Of a stretch of 64,000 bases of DNA, positions 1-14,601 are shown piece by piece (position 1 is the first letter of the stretch; each line of letters begins with the position of its first letter). The stretch is from Deinococcus actinosclerus (GTDB taxonomy: Bacteria; Deinococcota; Deinococci; Deinococcales; Deinococcaceae): NCBI RefSeq assembly GCF_001507665.1, contig NZ_CP013910.1, positions 1,487,501 to 1,551,500 on the forward strand, given 5' to 3'. The notes beneath the pieces were generated by a model. That model was given only the letters and a program-made list of their open reading frames with translations, did not search any database and had not been told where the DNA came from. A program made the translations under genes and the position numbers.

Positions 1-967
1 TGCGGTCACTCGTGGACGACCAGAAGAAGCGGCCCGCCATGTTGAAGATGCTCAGCAGGCCCACGAAGCCGGCGGCGGCGGCGGCGGTGACGCCGTTCCC
101 GGCGCCCAGCACGCGGTCACTGAACATCTCCTGGATCATGACGCTGGCCTGCCCGAGCACGCCGATCCCGGCGGTGACGTTCAGGAACAGCACGGCGAAC
201 AGCAGCCAGAACTGCGGCGTGCGGAACGCCTGATCCACGAGGACATTGTGGCTGCTGATCATGCCGCCCGCCGCCTGGGGTTTCGGTGTCCAGCCGGGGG
301 GCGTCCAGCCGTCGGCGGGCACGCGGATCAGGAACGCGCCGAACAGCATGAACAGCAGGTACACGGCGCCCATGATCAGGAAGGTGCTGCCGACGCCCAG
401 CGTGCCGTCCCCGGCGAAGCGGCCCATCAGGGCGGTGCCCAGCGGACTGCCGATCAGGGCGCCGCCGCCGAAGCCCATGATGGCCATGCCGGTGGCGAGA
501 CCGGGACGGTCCGGGAACCACTTGATCAGGGTGCTGACCGGGCTGATGTAACCCAGGCCCAGGCCGACGCCGCCCAGCACGCCGTTCCCGAAGATCACCA
601 GCGGCAGTGAGTGCAGTTTCACCCCGAGCGCGGCGACGAAGAACCCGCCGCAGAACAGCAGGGCGCTGGCGACCATGGTCTTGCGGGGCCCCTCGCGCTC
701 CACCCACTTGCCGAACAGGGCGCTGCTGGCGCCCAGGAAGAACAGCGCGACGCTGAAGATCAGGCCGACCTGAAAGAGTGTCCAGTCGCCGGGCGCGCCC
801 GTCTCGGCGCTCACGTCGCCGCTGAGCAGCCGGGTGAGGGGTTTGTTGAACACGGAATAGCCGTAGATCTGGCCGATGCTCAGGTGCACGGCCAGCGCGG
901 CGGGCGGCACCAGCCAGCGGCTCCAGCCGCGCCCGGCGACGGACTGCGGACGATCCAGAATGCCCAT
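1..967 (-). CDS. OFA-family MFS transporter (oxalate/formate antiporter-like), C-terminus cut by window edge
   Basis: The translation from ATG at 967 begins MGILDRPQ and shows repeated hydrophobic helices. An early segment VHLSIGQIYGYSVFNKPL matches the opening helix of the OFA (OxlT/YhjX) branch of the major facilitator superfamily. About 322 residues are visible and the frame is still open at base 1. An AGGAGG ribosome site precedes the ATG. It is the last visible gene of the formate dehydrogenase operon, 69 bases after fdhD, so import or exchange of formate or a related small carboxylate is the natural inference. The substrate itself cannot be read from the sequence. Confidence 0.85.
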   Translation of the reverse strand, partial: MGILDRPQSVAGRGWSRWLVPPAALAVHLSIGQIYGYSVFNKPLTRLLSGDVSAETGAPGDWTLFQVGLIFSVALFFLGASSALFGKWVEREGPRKTMVASALLFCGGFFVAALGVKLHSLPLVIFGNGVLGGVGLGLGYISPVSTLIKWFPDRPGLATGMAIMGFGGGALIGSPLGTALMGRFAGDGTLGVGSTFLIMGAVYLLFMLFGAFLIRVPADGWTPPGWTPKPQAAGGMISSHNVLVDQAFRTPQFWLLFAVLFLNVTAGIGVLGQASVMIQEMFSDRVLGAGNGVTAAAAAGFVGLLSIFNMAGRFFWSSTSDR

Positions 968-1036
968 TGCGACCTCCTGTCAAGCGTTCAGTTGTTTGAC
1001 ATGAAGGAGTCTAGGCGCCGCTCCCCGCGCCGGTCT

Positions 1037-1834
<798 letters not shown>

Positions 1835-1893
1835 GACGGGGAGGCCGGTCGTCGCCTCCCCGCCCGGCCCGCCGTCTGGGCTGCTGTCTGAAT

Positions 1894-2397
1894 TCAGCGG
1901 CCTACCTCGGCCTGATTGGCGGTCTGCGGCACGGCCTCGTTCGCCTCGCGCAGCGCCCGCCCCGCGCCCTTGAGAAGCGCGAAGATCGCGCCGAGCGCCA
2001 CCTGCACGTCCCGGTCCTTCAGCAGGCCCAGCAGTTCACCCAGGCCGATGCCCTTCCCGGCCGCGACGTGCCGCGCGCCTTCGTGCACGCCCACCGTGAC
2101 CGCGTGCCCGAGCACGCTGACCTCGCCCGGATCGAGTGCCGAGAGGGTCTTGCCGAGTTCGGTCACGTTGCGGATCAGGGCAGTGCTGCTCTGCCCACCC
2201 AGGATGTGCAGCAGCGAGGCCGTGAGGCCCTCGCCGCCCCGCACGGTCTTCTGCGCGACATCCAGCACGCCGTGCTCGTGCAGCTGCCGCAGCAGGTGCA
2301 GGCCCGCCAGCAGCGCCTCGGTGGAGTCGGCCACCTCGGTGTGCAGCTGCTCCTGCGGGGTGGGCGTGCGGGGCGTGAATTCGAGTGGTTTCGCCAT
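1894..2397 (-). CDS. DUF1641 family protein of the formate dehydrogenase operon
   Basis: This 167-residue soluble protein is rich in Ala, Leu and Gly. It carries the DUF1641 pattern in its middle (GGQSSTALIRNVTELGKTL and, later, GLGELLGLLKDRDVQ). DUF1641 proteins such as Bacillus YrhD are routinely encoded beside formate dehydrogenase catalytic subunits; their exact role is not established. It starts at ATG 2397 behind a GGAGGAG site, 28 bases after the fdhF-type gene, so the two are probably cotranscribed. Confidence 0.85.
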   Translation of the reverse strand: MAKPLEFTPRTPTPQEQLHTEVADSTEALLAGLHLLRQLHEHGVLDVAQKTVRGGEGLTASLLHILGGQSSTALIRNVTELGKTLSALDPGEVSVLGHAVTVGVHEGARHVAAGKGIGLGELLGLLKDRDVQVALGAIFALLKGAGRALREANEAVPQTANQAEVGR

Positions 2398-2425
2398 TCA
2401 GGACTCCTCCGTAGGTGTGAAACGC

Positions 2426-5488
<3,063 letters not shown>

Positions 5489-5542
5489 ACGTCCTCCCTT
5501 GAAACTCCGGCGAGTATAGGCGCGGCCCCTCTGCGCGCAAGT

Positions 5543-5579
5543 AGCCCCGACTGCATGAAGACTTCATGCAGTCGGGGCT
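5543..5579 (-). terminator. Perfect 18-bp palindrome between the CDF gene and the formate dehydrogenase gene
   Basis: AGCCCCGACTGCATGAAG and its exact complement are separated by one base. Transcripts of the CDF gene (stop at 5625) would run into it, which fits a terminator, although no U-run follows. It also lies about 55 bases before the formate dehydrogenase start, so an operator role is possible. Confidence 0.55.
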
Positions 5580-5624
5580 GCGGCCCGGCCGTTTCCGCGC
5601 CGGGCCACGGGAAGCGGCGGCGAT

Positions 5625-6548
5625 CTACAGCACCAGTACGCCGTGGTGCTTGGCCTTGTCCGCCGGTTCCACGTGAATGTTGATCGAGCATTCCGGGGTC
5701 GTCGCCCGGATGGCGTCCTCCAGCCGGTCACAGATCGCGTGCGCCTCTGTGACGGTCATGTCGCCCGGCACCACCATGTGGAACTCGATAAAGGTCAGGC
5801 TGCCCGCGTGCCGGGTGCGCAGGTCGTGCATCTCCAGCGCGCCCGCGCCCGCCTCGCTCATGGCCGCCCGGATACGCCGCTCGGTGTCCGAATCCACCGC
5901 CGCGTCCATCAGGCCGCCCACGCTGTCACGCACGAGCAGCCACCCACTCCAGAGGATGTTCAGCGCCACCAGCACCGCCAGCAGCGGGTCGAGCCAGTAC
6001 AGCCCGGTCAGGCGCGCCGCCAGTACGCCCACGAGCACGCCCACGCTGGTCACCACGTCGCTCATGACGTGCTTGCCGTCGGCCAGCAGCGCCGGGGAGC
6101 GCAGCGCCCGCCCGTGGCGCAGCAGCACCGTCGCCCACAGCGCGTTCAGGGCGCTGGCCCCCAGGTTCACGCCCAGGCCGACCAGCCCGGTGCCGCCCTC
6201 CGGCGGGGCGGGATTCATCAGGACCGGCAGGGCCTCGCGCACGATGGCGGCGGCGGCCAGCACGATCAGCACCCCCTCGGCGACCGCGCTGAAGTACTCG
6301 GCCTTCGTGTGCCCGTAGGGGTGGTTGGCGTCCGCCGGGCGGGCCGCGACGCGCAGCGCGATGAACGCCGCGACGGCCGCCGCCACGTTGATGATGCTCT
6401 CCAGCGCGTCCGAGTACAGCGCCACGCTGCCCGTCAGGACGTAGGCCAGGAACTTCAGGCCCAGGACCACCACGGCCACGAGAATGCTTCCCAGCGCCAG
6501 CCGGGAGGCGCGCTGCGAGGACTGCTGGGAGGCGGAGGGAACGGTCAC
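5625..6548 (-). CDS. Cation diffusion facilitator (CDF) metal exporter
   Basis: Exports divalent metal ions (Zn, Mn, Fe or Co class) from the cytoplasm in exchange for protons. The 307 residues have about six membrane helices followed by a cytoplasmic C-terminal domain. The metal-site helix reads ALYSDALES (Asp-x3-Asp type pattern with S/D/E) and is followed by NHPYGHTKAE, the family signature. The C-terminal half has the ferredoxin-like fold pattern with EFHMVVPGDMTV. The start is GTG 6548, set by a TACGCT box six bases upstream (leaderless). Which metal it moves is not certain; manganese export would matter in Deinococcus. Confidence 0.93.
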   Translation of the reverse strand: MTVPSASQQSSQRASRLALGSILVAVVVLGLKFLAYVLTGSVALYSDALESIINVAAAVAAFIALRVAARPADANHPYGHTKAEYFSAVAEGVLIVLAAAAIVREALPVLMNPAPPEGGTGLVGLGVNLGASALNALWATVLLRHGRALRSPALLADGKHVMSDVVTSVGVLVGVLAARLTGLYWLDPLLAVLVALNILWSGWLLVRDSVGGLMDAAVDSDTERRIRAAMSEAGAGALEMHDLRTRHAGSLTFIEFHMVVPGDMTVTEAHAICDRLEDAIRATTPECSINIHVEPADKAKHHGVLVL

Positions 6549-6554
6549 TGGCGG

Positions 6555-6560
6555 AGCGTA
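6555..6560 (-). promoter_or_regulatory. -10 box (TACGCT) of the CDF gene, leaderless
   Basis: Six bases separate TACGCT from the GTG start, leaving no room for a ribosome site. Confidence 0.6.
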
Positions 6561-6645
6561 GCAGGGTTAGGCGCGGCGAACACCGTGCCCCGCGCAGGGA
6601 CAGTGGGGCCCACACCGATTCTGTCCTGTGCAGAACGCGCCCTGA

Positions 6646-6651
6646 TACAAT
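6646..6651 (+). promoter_or_regulatory. -10 box (TACAAT) of the UvrD/PcrA helicase gene, leaderless
   Basis: TACAAT lies six bases before GTG 6658 and decides that start. Confidence 0.65.
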
Positions 6652-6657
6652 CGTTCG

Positions 6658-8874
6658 GTGACCGCGCCCGACCTCCTTGCCCAGCTCAACCCCACCCAGG
6701 CCCAGGCCGCCGACCACTACACCGGCCCGGCCCTGGTCATCGCCGGCGCCGGCAGCGGCAAGACCCGCACCCTCATCTACCGCATCGCCCACCTGATCGG
6801 GCACTACGGCGTGCAGCCCGGCGAGATCCTCGCCGTGACCTTCACGAACAAGGCCGCCGCCGAGATGCGTGAACGCGCCAGCCACCTCATTGACGGGGCC
6901 GACAAGCTCTGGATGAGCACCTTCCACAGCGCCGGCGTGCGCATCCTGCGCGCCTACGGCGAACACATCGGTCTCAGGCGCGGCTTCGTCATCTATGACG
7001 ACGACGACCAGCTCGACATCCTCAAGGAAGTCATGGGCAGCGTCCCCGGCATCGGCCCGGACACCAACCCCCGCGTGCTGCGCGGCATCCTCGACCGCGC
7101 CAAGAGCAACCTCCTGACCCCCGACCAGATTGCCCGCAGTGGCGAGCCCTACATCAGCGGTGTGCCCCGCGAGGCCGCCGCCGAGATCTACCGCCGCTAC
7201 GAGGCGCGCAAGAAGGGCCAGAACGCCATCGACTTCGGCGACCTGATCACCGAGACCGTCCGCCTCTTCCAGGAGGTGCCGGCCGTCCTGAACGCCGTGC
7301 AGAACCGCGCGAAGTTCATCCACGTGGACGAGTACCAGGACACCAACAAGGCCCAGTACGAACTCACCCGCCTGCTCGCCAGCCGCGACCGCAACCTCCT
7401 CGTCGTGGGCGACCCCGACCAGAGCATCTACAAGTTCCGCGGAGCGGACATCCAGAACATCCTCGACTTCCAGAAGGACTACCGCGACGCGAAGGTGTAC
7501 CTGCTGGAACACAACTACCGCTCCAGTGCCCGCGTGCTCACCATCGCCAACAAGCTGATCGAGAACAACGCCGAGCGCCTCGACAAGACCCTCAAGGCCG
7601 TCAAGGAGGACGGGCACCCGGTCGTGTTCCACCGCGCGACCGACCACCGCGCCGAGGGGGATTTCGTCGCGGAGTGGATCACCCGCCTGCACACCCTGGA
7701 GGGGCGCAAGTTCAGCGAGATGGCGATCCTGTACCGCACGAACGCGCAGTCGCGCGTGCTGGAGGAATCGCTGCGGCGCGTGCAGATCCCCGCGAAGATC
7801 GTGGGCGGCGTGGGCTTCTACGACCGCCGCGAGATCAAGGACATCCTCGCGTACGCGCGGCTGGCCATCAACCCCAGTGACGACGTGGCGCTGCGGCGCA
7901 TCATCGGGCGGCCCAAGCGCGGCATCGGCGACACGGCCCTGGTGAAACTGATGGACTGGGCCCGCGCCAACGGCACCAGCCTCCTGACCGCCTGCGCGAA
8001 CGCCGAGCAGGCCCGCATCCTCGACCGCGGCGCGGCGCGCCCTGTGGAGTTCGCCGCCCTGATGGAGGCCATGGCGGACGCCGCCGAGAACTACGAACCC
8101 GCGCCGTTCCTGCGCTTCGTGATCGAGACGAGCGGGTACCTCGACCTGTTGCGCCAGGAGGGGCAGGAGGGCCAGGTGCGCATGGAGAACCTGGACGAAC
8201 TCATCAACGCCGCGCAGGAATGGGCGCAGGAGCACGAGGGCACCATCGCGGACTTCCTGGACGACGCGGCGCTGCTCTCCAGCGTGGACGACATGCGCAC
8301 GAAGACCGAGAACAAGGGCGCGCCCGAGGACGCCGTCACGCTGATGACCATGCACAACGCCAAGGGCCTGGAATTCCCCGTGGTGTTCATCGTGGGCGCG
8401 GAAGAGGGCCTGCTGCCCAGCAAGGGCGCCCTGGTCGAGGCGGGCGGCATCGAGGAGGAACGCCGACTGTTCTACGTGGGCATCACCCGCGCCATGGAGC
8501 GCCTGTTCCTGACCGCCGCGCAGAACCGCATGCAGTTCGGCAAGACGAACGCCGCCGAGGACAGCCGCTTCCTGGAGGAGATCGAGGGCCACTTCGACAC
8601 CATCGACCCCTACGGGCAGGTCGTCGAGTACCGCGCCAAGACCTGGAAACAGTACCGCCCGACCGTGCCCGCCCCCAGCGCCGTGAAGAACACCAGCCCC
8701 ATGACCGCCGGCATGGCCTTCCGGGGCGGCGAGAAGGTCAGGCACCCCAAGTTCGGCGAGGGGCAGGTGCTCGCCGTGGCGGGCGTCGGCGACCGGCAGG
8801 AGGTCACCGTGCACTTCCCGTCCGCCGGCACCAAGAAGCTGCTCGTGAAGTTCGCCAACCTCAGCCCCGCCTGA
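6658..8874 (+). CDS. UvrD/PcrA-type superfamily 1 DNA helicase
   Basis: An ATP-driven 3'-5' DNA helicase of repair and replication restart. The 738 residues carry the full SF1A set. Walker A is GAGSGKT (30-36). Further motifs are FTNKAAAEM, a VDEYQDTN Walker B box, GDPDQSIYKFRGA, the NYRSS motif, and a C-terminal LMTMHNAKGLEFPVVF block with EERRLFYVGITRA. The C-terminal FGEGQVLAV segment is the PcrA/UvrD Tudor-like tail. Length matches the family. It starts at a leaderless GTG. Deinococcus UvrD is a known component of nucleotide excision and double-strand break repair; UvrD and PcrA cannot be told apart here. Confidence 0.96.
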   Translation: MTAPDLLAQLNPTQAQAADHYTGPALVIAGAGSGKTRTLIYRIAHLIGHYGVQPGEILAVTFTNKAAAEMRERASHLIDGADKLWMSTFHSAGVRILRAYGEHIGLRRGFVIYDDDDQLDILKEVMGSVPGIGPDTNPRVLRGILDRAKSNLLTPDQIARSGEPYISGVPREAAAEIYRRYEARKKGQNAIDFGDLITETVRLFQEVPAVLNAVQNRAKFIHVDEYQDTNKAQYELTRLLASRDRNLLVVGDPDQSIYKFRGADIQNILDFQKDYRDAKVYLLEHNYRSSARVLTIANKLIENNAERLDKTLKAVKEDGHPVVFHRATDHRAEGDFVAEWITRLHTLEGRKFSEMAILYRTNAQSRVLEESLRRVQIPAKIVGGVGFYDRREIKDILAYARLAINPSDDVALRRIIGRPKRGIGDTALVKLMDWARANGTSLLTACANAEQARILDRGAARPVEFAALMEAMADAAENYEPAPFLRFVIETSGYLDLLRQEGQEGQVRMENLDELINAAQEWAQEHEGTIADFLDDAALLSSVDDMRTKTENKGAPEDAVTLMTMHNAKGLEFPVVFIVGAEEGLLPSKGALVEAGGIEEERRLFYVGITRAMERLFLTAAQNRMQFGKTNAAEDSRFLEEIEGHFDTIDPYGQVVEYRAKTWKQYRPTVPAPSAVKNTSPMTAGMAFRGGEKVRHPKFGEGQVLAVAGVGDRQEVTVHFPSAGTKKLLVKFANLSPA

Positions 8875-8920
8875 CCCCGGGTCGCGCCGGGCACGGGCGT
8901 CCCGGGGGGGCGCGACCTGT

Positions 8921-8926
8921 CACGAT
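8921..8926 (+). promoter_or_regulatory. Probable -10 box (CACGAT) of the AI-2E-type gene
   Basis: It lies six bases before GTG 8933. It lacks the first T of the usual TANNNT, so this is a weaker call. Confidence 0.4.
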
Positions 8927-8932
8927 AGGGCC

Positions 8933-10129
8933 GTGAATCTCCCCGACTCCACTCCGCCCGGGCGGCGCGCCCCGTGGCAGTCCACGGGTTCCATCCAGGA
9001 TTTCCTGCGGAACCTGTGGCAGTACGCCGCCTTCCGCCTGATCGTCTTCGTGCTGGCAGGCCTGCTGGCCCTGCGCCTGGGCGGGTGGCTGCTGGGCCAC
9101 CTCGCCAGCGTGGTCGTCACGGCCCTCGGCGCGTACGCCCTGGCCTTCCTGGTCAATCCGATCCTGTCCTGGCTGGAACGCCACCGGGTCGGGCGCGCCG
9201 TGGGCGTGCTGCTCCTGATCGTGGTGCTGGCCGGCGTCCTGACGTTCCTGGGTTTCCTGGTCAGCTCCCAGCTGCGCGGGCTGGCCGACGGACTCCCGTA
9301 TCTGGCGCACAACCTCAAGGTCATCATCAATTCCCTGCTGGACCGCCTGGACAGCATTCCGGGCACCACCGGCCTGAAGGCCAGCATCACCGCCTACATC
9401 GACACGCAGACCTCCAACCTCACCGAGAACACCGGTCCGCTGATCGAGCGGCTGGTCACGTCCGGCCCGGACGTTCTGGACACCCTCTCCAGCCTCGTGG
9501 GCTGGCTGGGCCAGCTGGGCCTGCTGCTGACGCTCGCGATGTACTTCATGTTCGAGTACAACACCTTCGGCGCGGGCCTGCTGAAACTCTTCCCGCGCAC
9601 GTGGCAGCCCACCGTGCTGCAACTCGCCGAGGACGTCAGCGACAGCTTCGGCATGTACCTGCGCGGAACGGTCATCACGGCGCTCGCCTGCGCGATCCTG
9701 GCCACCACCGGCCTGCTCATCCTGAAGGTGCCCAATGCGCTGGCGCTGGGCATCCTGAGTGCCTTCGTGAACCTGATCCCGTACGTGGGGATCGTCGCGG
9801 CGTCCATTCCACCCATGCTGCTCGCCATCCCGCAGGGCACCACCACGGTGCTGGAGGTCGGGGCGCTGTACTTCATCATCAACCAGCTGCTCGGGAACGT
9901 CATCGGCCCGATGGTCATGGGCCGCAGCACCAGCATCGGGCCGGCCAGCATCCTGATCGCCATCCTGGTGGGCCTGACCCTGGCGGGCGCGATGGGCGCC
10001 ATCCTGGCGATCCCCTGCGCGGTGCTCCTCAAACGCTGGACGAACCGCTACTGGCTGCGCAGCCCGCTGTACCGGGGCGTCACGGGCGGCGCCGCCCCCG
10101 CCCGCGAGGACACCCCGGGCCACCGCTGA
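8933..10129 (+). CDS. AI-2E family transporter (UPF0118/PerM-like)
   Basis: An integral membrane protein of 398 residues with about seven or eight hydrophobic helices, a long extracytoplasmic loop after the second helix pair, and the family's C-terminal run (LSAFVNLIPYVGIVAAS, then NQLLGNVIGPMVMGRS). Members transport small molecules; E. coli YdgG/TqsA exports autoinducer-2 and others are Na+/H+ antiporters, so the substrate here is open. It is separated by 58 bases from the helicase gene and ends in a strong bidirectional hairpin. Confidence 0.9.
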   Translation: MNLPDSTPPGRRAPWQSTGSIQDFLRNLWQYAAFRLIVFVLAGLLALRLGGWLLGHLASVVVTALGAYALAFLVNPILSWLERHRVGRAVGVLLLIVVLAGVLTFLGFLVSSQLRGLADGLPYLAHNLKVIINSLLDRLDSIPGTTGLKASITAYIDTQTSNLTENTGPLIERLVTSGPDVLDTLSSLVGWLGQLGLLLTLAMYFMFEYNTFGAGLLKLFPRTWQPTVLQLAEDVSDSFGMYLRGTVITALACAILATTGLLILKVPNALALGILSAFVNLIPYVGIVAASIPPMLLAIPQGTTTVLEVGALYFIINQLLGNVIGPMVMGRSTSIGPASILIAILVGLTLAGAMGAILAIPCAVLLKRWTNRYWLRSPLYRGVTGGAAPAREDTPGHR

Positions 10130-10134
10130 CGCCC

Positions 10135-10181
10135 CGCAGCAGAAGGCGCACCCCTGACCGACCAGGGGTGCGCCTCCTGCG
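10135..10181. terminator. Bidirectional terminator between convergent genes
   Basis: A 13-bp perfect inverted repeat (AGGCGCACCCCTG, 10144-10156, with its complement at 10163-10175) has outer CGCAG pairing. It lies between the AI-2E-type gene and the ABC permease, whose stops face each other. Confidence 0.75.
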
Positions 10182-10189
10182 GTGAGGGC

Positions 10190-10987
10190 TCAGCGGCTGG
10201 CGATCTTCAAGCGGCGCTCCAGCTGGTCGGTGAAGAACGTCATCACGGTCGTCAGGGCCAGGTACACGCTGGCCACGGTCGTCAGCACCGGGATGGGCAG
10301 GAAGCTCTCGGACGAGACCCGTTGACCGGCCAGCGTGAGTTCCAGCAGCGCGATGCTGGACGCCAGTGAGGAGTCCTTGAGCAGCGCCACGAGGTTGTTC
10401 ACCAGGGGCGGCACCACGATCCGCAGCGCCTGTGGCAGGACCACGGTCGTCATGGTCTGCGCGCCGCTCAGGCCCAGGCTGCGCGCCGCCTCGGTCTGCC
10501 CGCGCGGCACCGCCAGGATCCCGGCGCGGATCACCTCGGCGTTGTAGGCCCCCACGTTCAGCGAGAGCGCGATCACGGCGGACCAGAACTCGTTGAGTTC
10601 GACCCGGATGCCGACGGCCTGCAGCAGGGGTGGCAGGGCGTTGTACACGAACAGGATCTGCACCAGCAGCGGCGTGCCGCGCACCAGCCAGATGAACAGG
10701 CTGGCAGGCGCCCGCACGATCCACAGCGCACTCGTCTTCTGGATGCCCGCGACGGTCCCCACGATCAGGCCGATCAGGCCGCTGACCACCGTGAGCTGCA
10801 GGGTCATGCGGGCGCCCTCCACGAACAGGTCGGCGCGCGGACCGATCGGGTCGGGCATCTGGCGCAGGATCAGTGTGATCAGCCAGAACAGGATCAGGAA
10901 CGCGGCGGCCGCCCCCCCCAGCCACAGCAGCAGCGCGCCCACGCCCAGGGGCTGACTGGCGCGGGGAGGCACGGGTTTGGCGGTCAC
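10190..10987 (-). CDS. Polar amino-acid ABC transporter permease (HisM/GlnP type)
   Basis: Inner-membrane subunit of an amino-acid importer. The 265 residues contain a MTLQLTVVSGLIGLIVG opening helix typical of the His/Glu/Gln permease family and an EAA loop (ARSLGLSGAQTMTTVVLPQALR). I start it at GTG 10987, which has TGGAGGC five to six bases upstream, rather than at an upstream GTG without a ribosome site. The binding-protein gene lies upstream on the same strand, but its own hairpin separates the two. No ATPase of the amino-acid type is visible between or beside them. Confidence 0.92.
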   Translation of the reverse strand: MTAKPVPPRASQPLGVGALLLWLGGAAAAFLILFWLITLILRQMPDPIGPRADLFVEGARMTLQLTVVSGLIGLIVGTVAGIQKTSALWIVRAPASLFIWLVRGTPLLVQILFVYNALPPLLQAVGIRVELNEFWSAVIALSLNVGAYNAEVIRAGILAVPRGQTEAARSLGLSGAQTMTTVVLPQALRIVVPPLVNNLVALLKDSSLASSIALLELTLAGQRVSSESFLPIPVLTTVASVYLALTTVMTFFTDQLERRLKIASR

Positions 10988-11115
10988 AGCTGCCTCCAGA
11001 GCAGGCAGGCGCACAGGGAAAGGAGACCGGATTGCATTTGCAGGATTGTGCCACACTCCGCGCCGCGCGGCCTGACCCTGCCTGGGGTGACCCGCCCCAT
11101 CCGGCCCAACCGGAC

Positions 11116-11147
11116 GCGCCCCGCCGCCTACCCAGGCGGCGGGGCGC
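11116..11147 (-). terminator. Hairpin after the amino-acid binding-protein gene
   Basis: A perfect 14-bp inverted repeat (GCGCCCCGCCGCCT, loop of four bases) begins 14 bases past the stop codon. There is no U-run. It may attenuate rather than stop transcription into the permease gene, giving more binding protein than permease. Confidence 0.7.
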
Positions 11148-11161
11148 AGGCCGGCGCGGGG

Positions 11162-11914
11162 TTACTTGCAGCGCACGTCGGTGCCGAAGTACTGCGTGCT
11201 CAGCTTCGCGTAGGTGCCGTTGCTCAGGGCCTTGGCGAGCGCGGCGTTCAGCTCCTTGAGCAGGCTGCTGTTGCCCTTCTTCACGGCCATGCCGATCTTC
11301 TCGTTGAACAGCAGGTCACCCTGCACGACCTTGCCCTTCTGCGCCTTGACAAGGTCCAGGCCCGTGAACTTGTCGCCCACCCAGGCGTCCACGCGGCCTG
11401 CCATCAGCGCGGCCTGCGCGTCGGTGTCCTTGGGGAACGTCTTGACGTCCTTCAGGCCCGGCACCTTGCGCACGTTCTCCAGGTAGGTGGTGCCCACCTG
11501 CACGGCCACCGTCTTGCCCCTGAGCGCGGCGGCGTTCATGGGTCCGCCGGGTTTCGTGACGACCGCGCCGCCCGTGCAGTAGTGGGGATTCGTGAAGTCC
11601 ACGGCCTTCAGGCGCTCGGGGGTGATCCCGTGACTGGCGATCACGAAGTCGTAGCGGTCCTGCCCCAGGCCGATGAGCAGGTTATCGAAGGGCTGCGTCA
11701 CCCACTGCACCTTCAGGCCCAGCCCCTTGGCCAGGGCGTTGGCGAGGTCGACCTCGAAGCCGGTCAGTTCCTTGCCCTTCAGGAGGTTGAAGGGCGGGAA
11801 GGCGCCCTCGGTGGCGATCTTGATGGTGCCGGACTGTTTGATCTCCGCCCAAGTGCGGGCCTGAGCGGCAGTGAGCAGGGTCAGGGCAGCGAGGGTCAGC
11901 GCGACTTTTTTCAT
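11162..11914 (-). CDS. Amino-acid ABC transporter substrate-binding protein (SBP_bac_3)
   Basis: Extracytoplasmic receptor for a polar amino acid. The 250 residues start with a clear signal peptide (MKKVALTLAALTLLTAAQA) and contain the family 3 pattern KIATEGAFPPFN, then GFEVDLANALAKGLG and the DAQAALMAGRVDAWV hinge segment. ATG 11914 was chosen because AAGGAG lies seven bases upstream and the signal peptide starts there; the frame is open a little further up. It pairs with the permease downstream. Confidence 0.93.
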   Translation of the reverse strand: MKKVALTLAALTLLTAAQARTWAEIKQSGTIKIATEGAFPPFNLLKGKELTGFEVDLANALAKGLGLKVQWVTQPFDNLLIGLGQDRYDFVIASHGITPERLKAVDFTNPHYCTGGAVVTKPGGPMNAAALRGKTVAVQVGTTYLENVRKVPGLKDVKTFPKDTDAQAALMAGRVDAWVGDKFTGLDLVKAQKGKVVQGDLLFNEKIGMAVKKGNSSLLKELNAALAKALSNGTYAKLSTQYFGTDVRCK

Positions 11915-12099
11915 GTGGGCTCCTTGTACGGGTGGATCAACATCCGTGACGCATGGCACGACGCTGGGCTGGACGCTGCTCCTGGAACTGGTCCGGCAAT
12001 TCTACCGCATGGCCCACGCCCCACATGAAGGCACGCTGAAGGGCCGCTCCTCCGGTCGGGAGGGGGGCGGCCCTGGCAGCGGCAGAGTTCAGGTCAGTG

Positions 12100-13272
<1,173 letters not shown>

Positions 13273-13524
13273 GACGTGCCTACCTTTTCGCCCCTGCTCT
13301 TACCCGCGAATGGGCCCCGCACCGGTGTGGTGGGAGCAGTTCGGGTAACCGGGGTACGTGAATGAGGTCCCGGGTGTCCGTTCAAGCCGCGCTGACAGGC
13401 GCAGCATACCACGCCCGGGTTCGCCGCCGACAGCCCGCCCAGACAACAAAAGGCCGCGGATGCGCCGCCCCGCTGGCCCCTCGGCCGAGGCGGGTCAGAC
13501 TGGGCGGCGTCCGGCGGGGCGAGG
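13273..13524. other. Intergenic stretch between the ABC ATPase and pilT
   Basis: About 250 bases without a gene. It must hold the promoter of the ABC ATPase gene on the right-to-left strand and the 3' end of the pilT transcript. Near 13448-13451 an A-run (U-run in the pilT-sense RNA) follows GC-rich partly self-complementary sequence, a possible but weak terminator. I saw no clear -35/-10 pair. Confidence 0.4.

Positions 13525-14597
<1,073 letters not shown>

Positions 14598-14601
<4 letters not shown>

Noticed and set aside
5926..8814. 962-codon open frame on the minus strand
   Set aside because: Antisense to the UvrD/PcrA helicase, low complexity, no motif; the helicase has every family motif.
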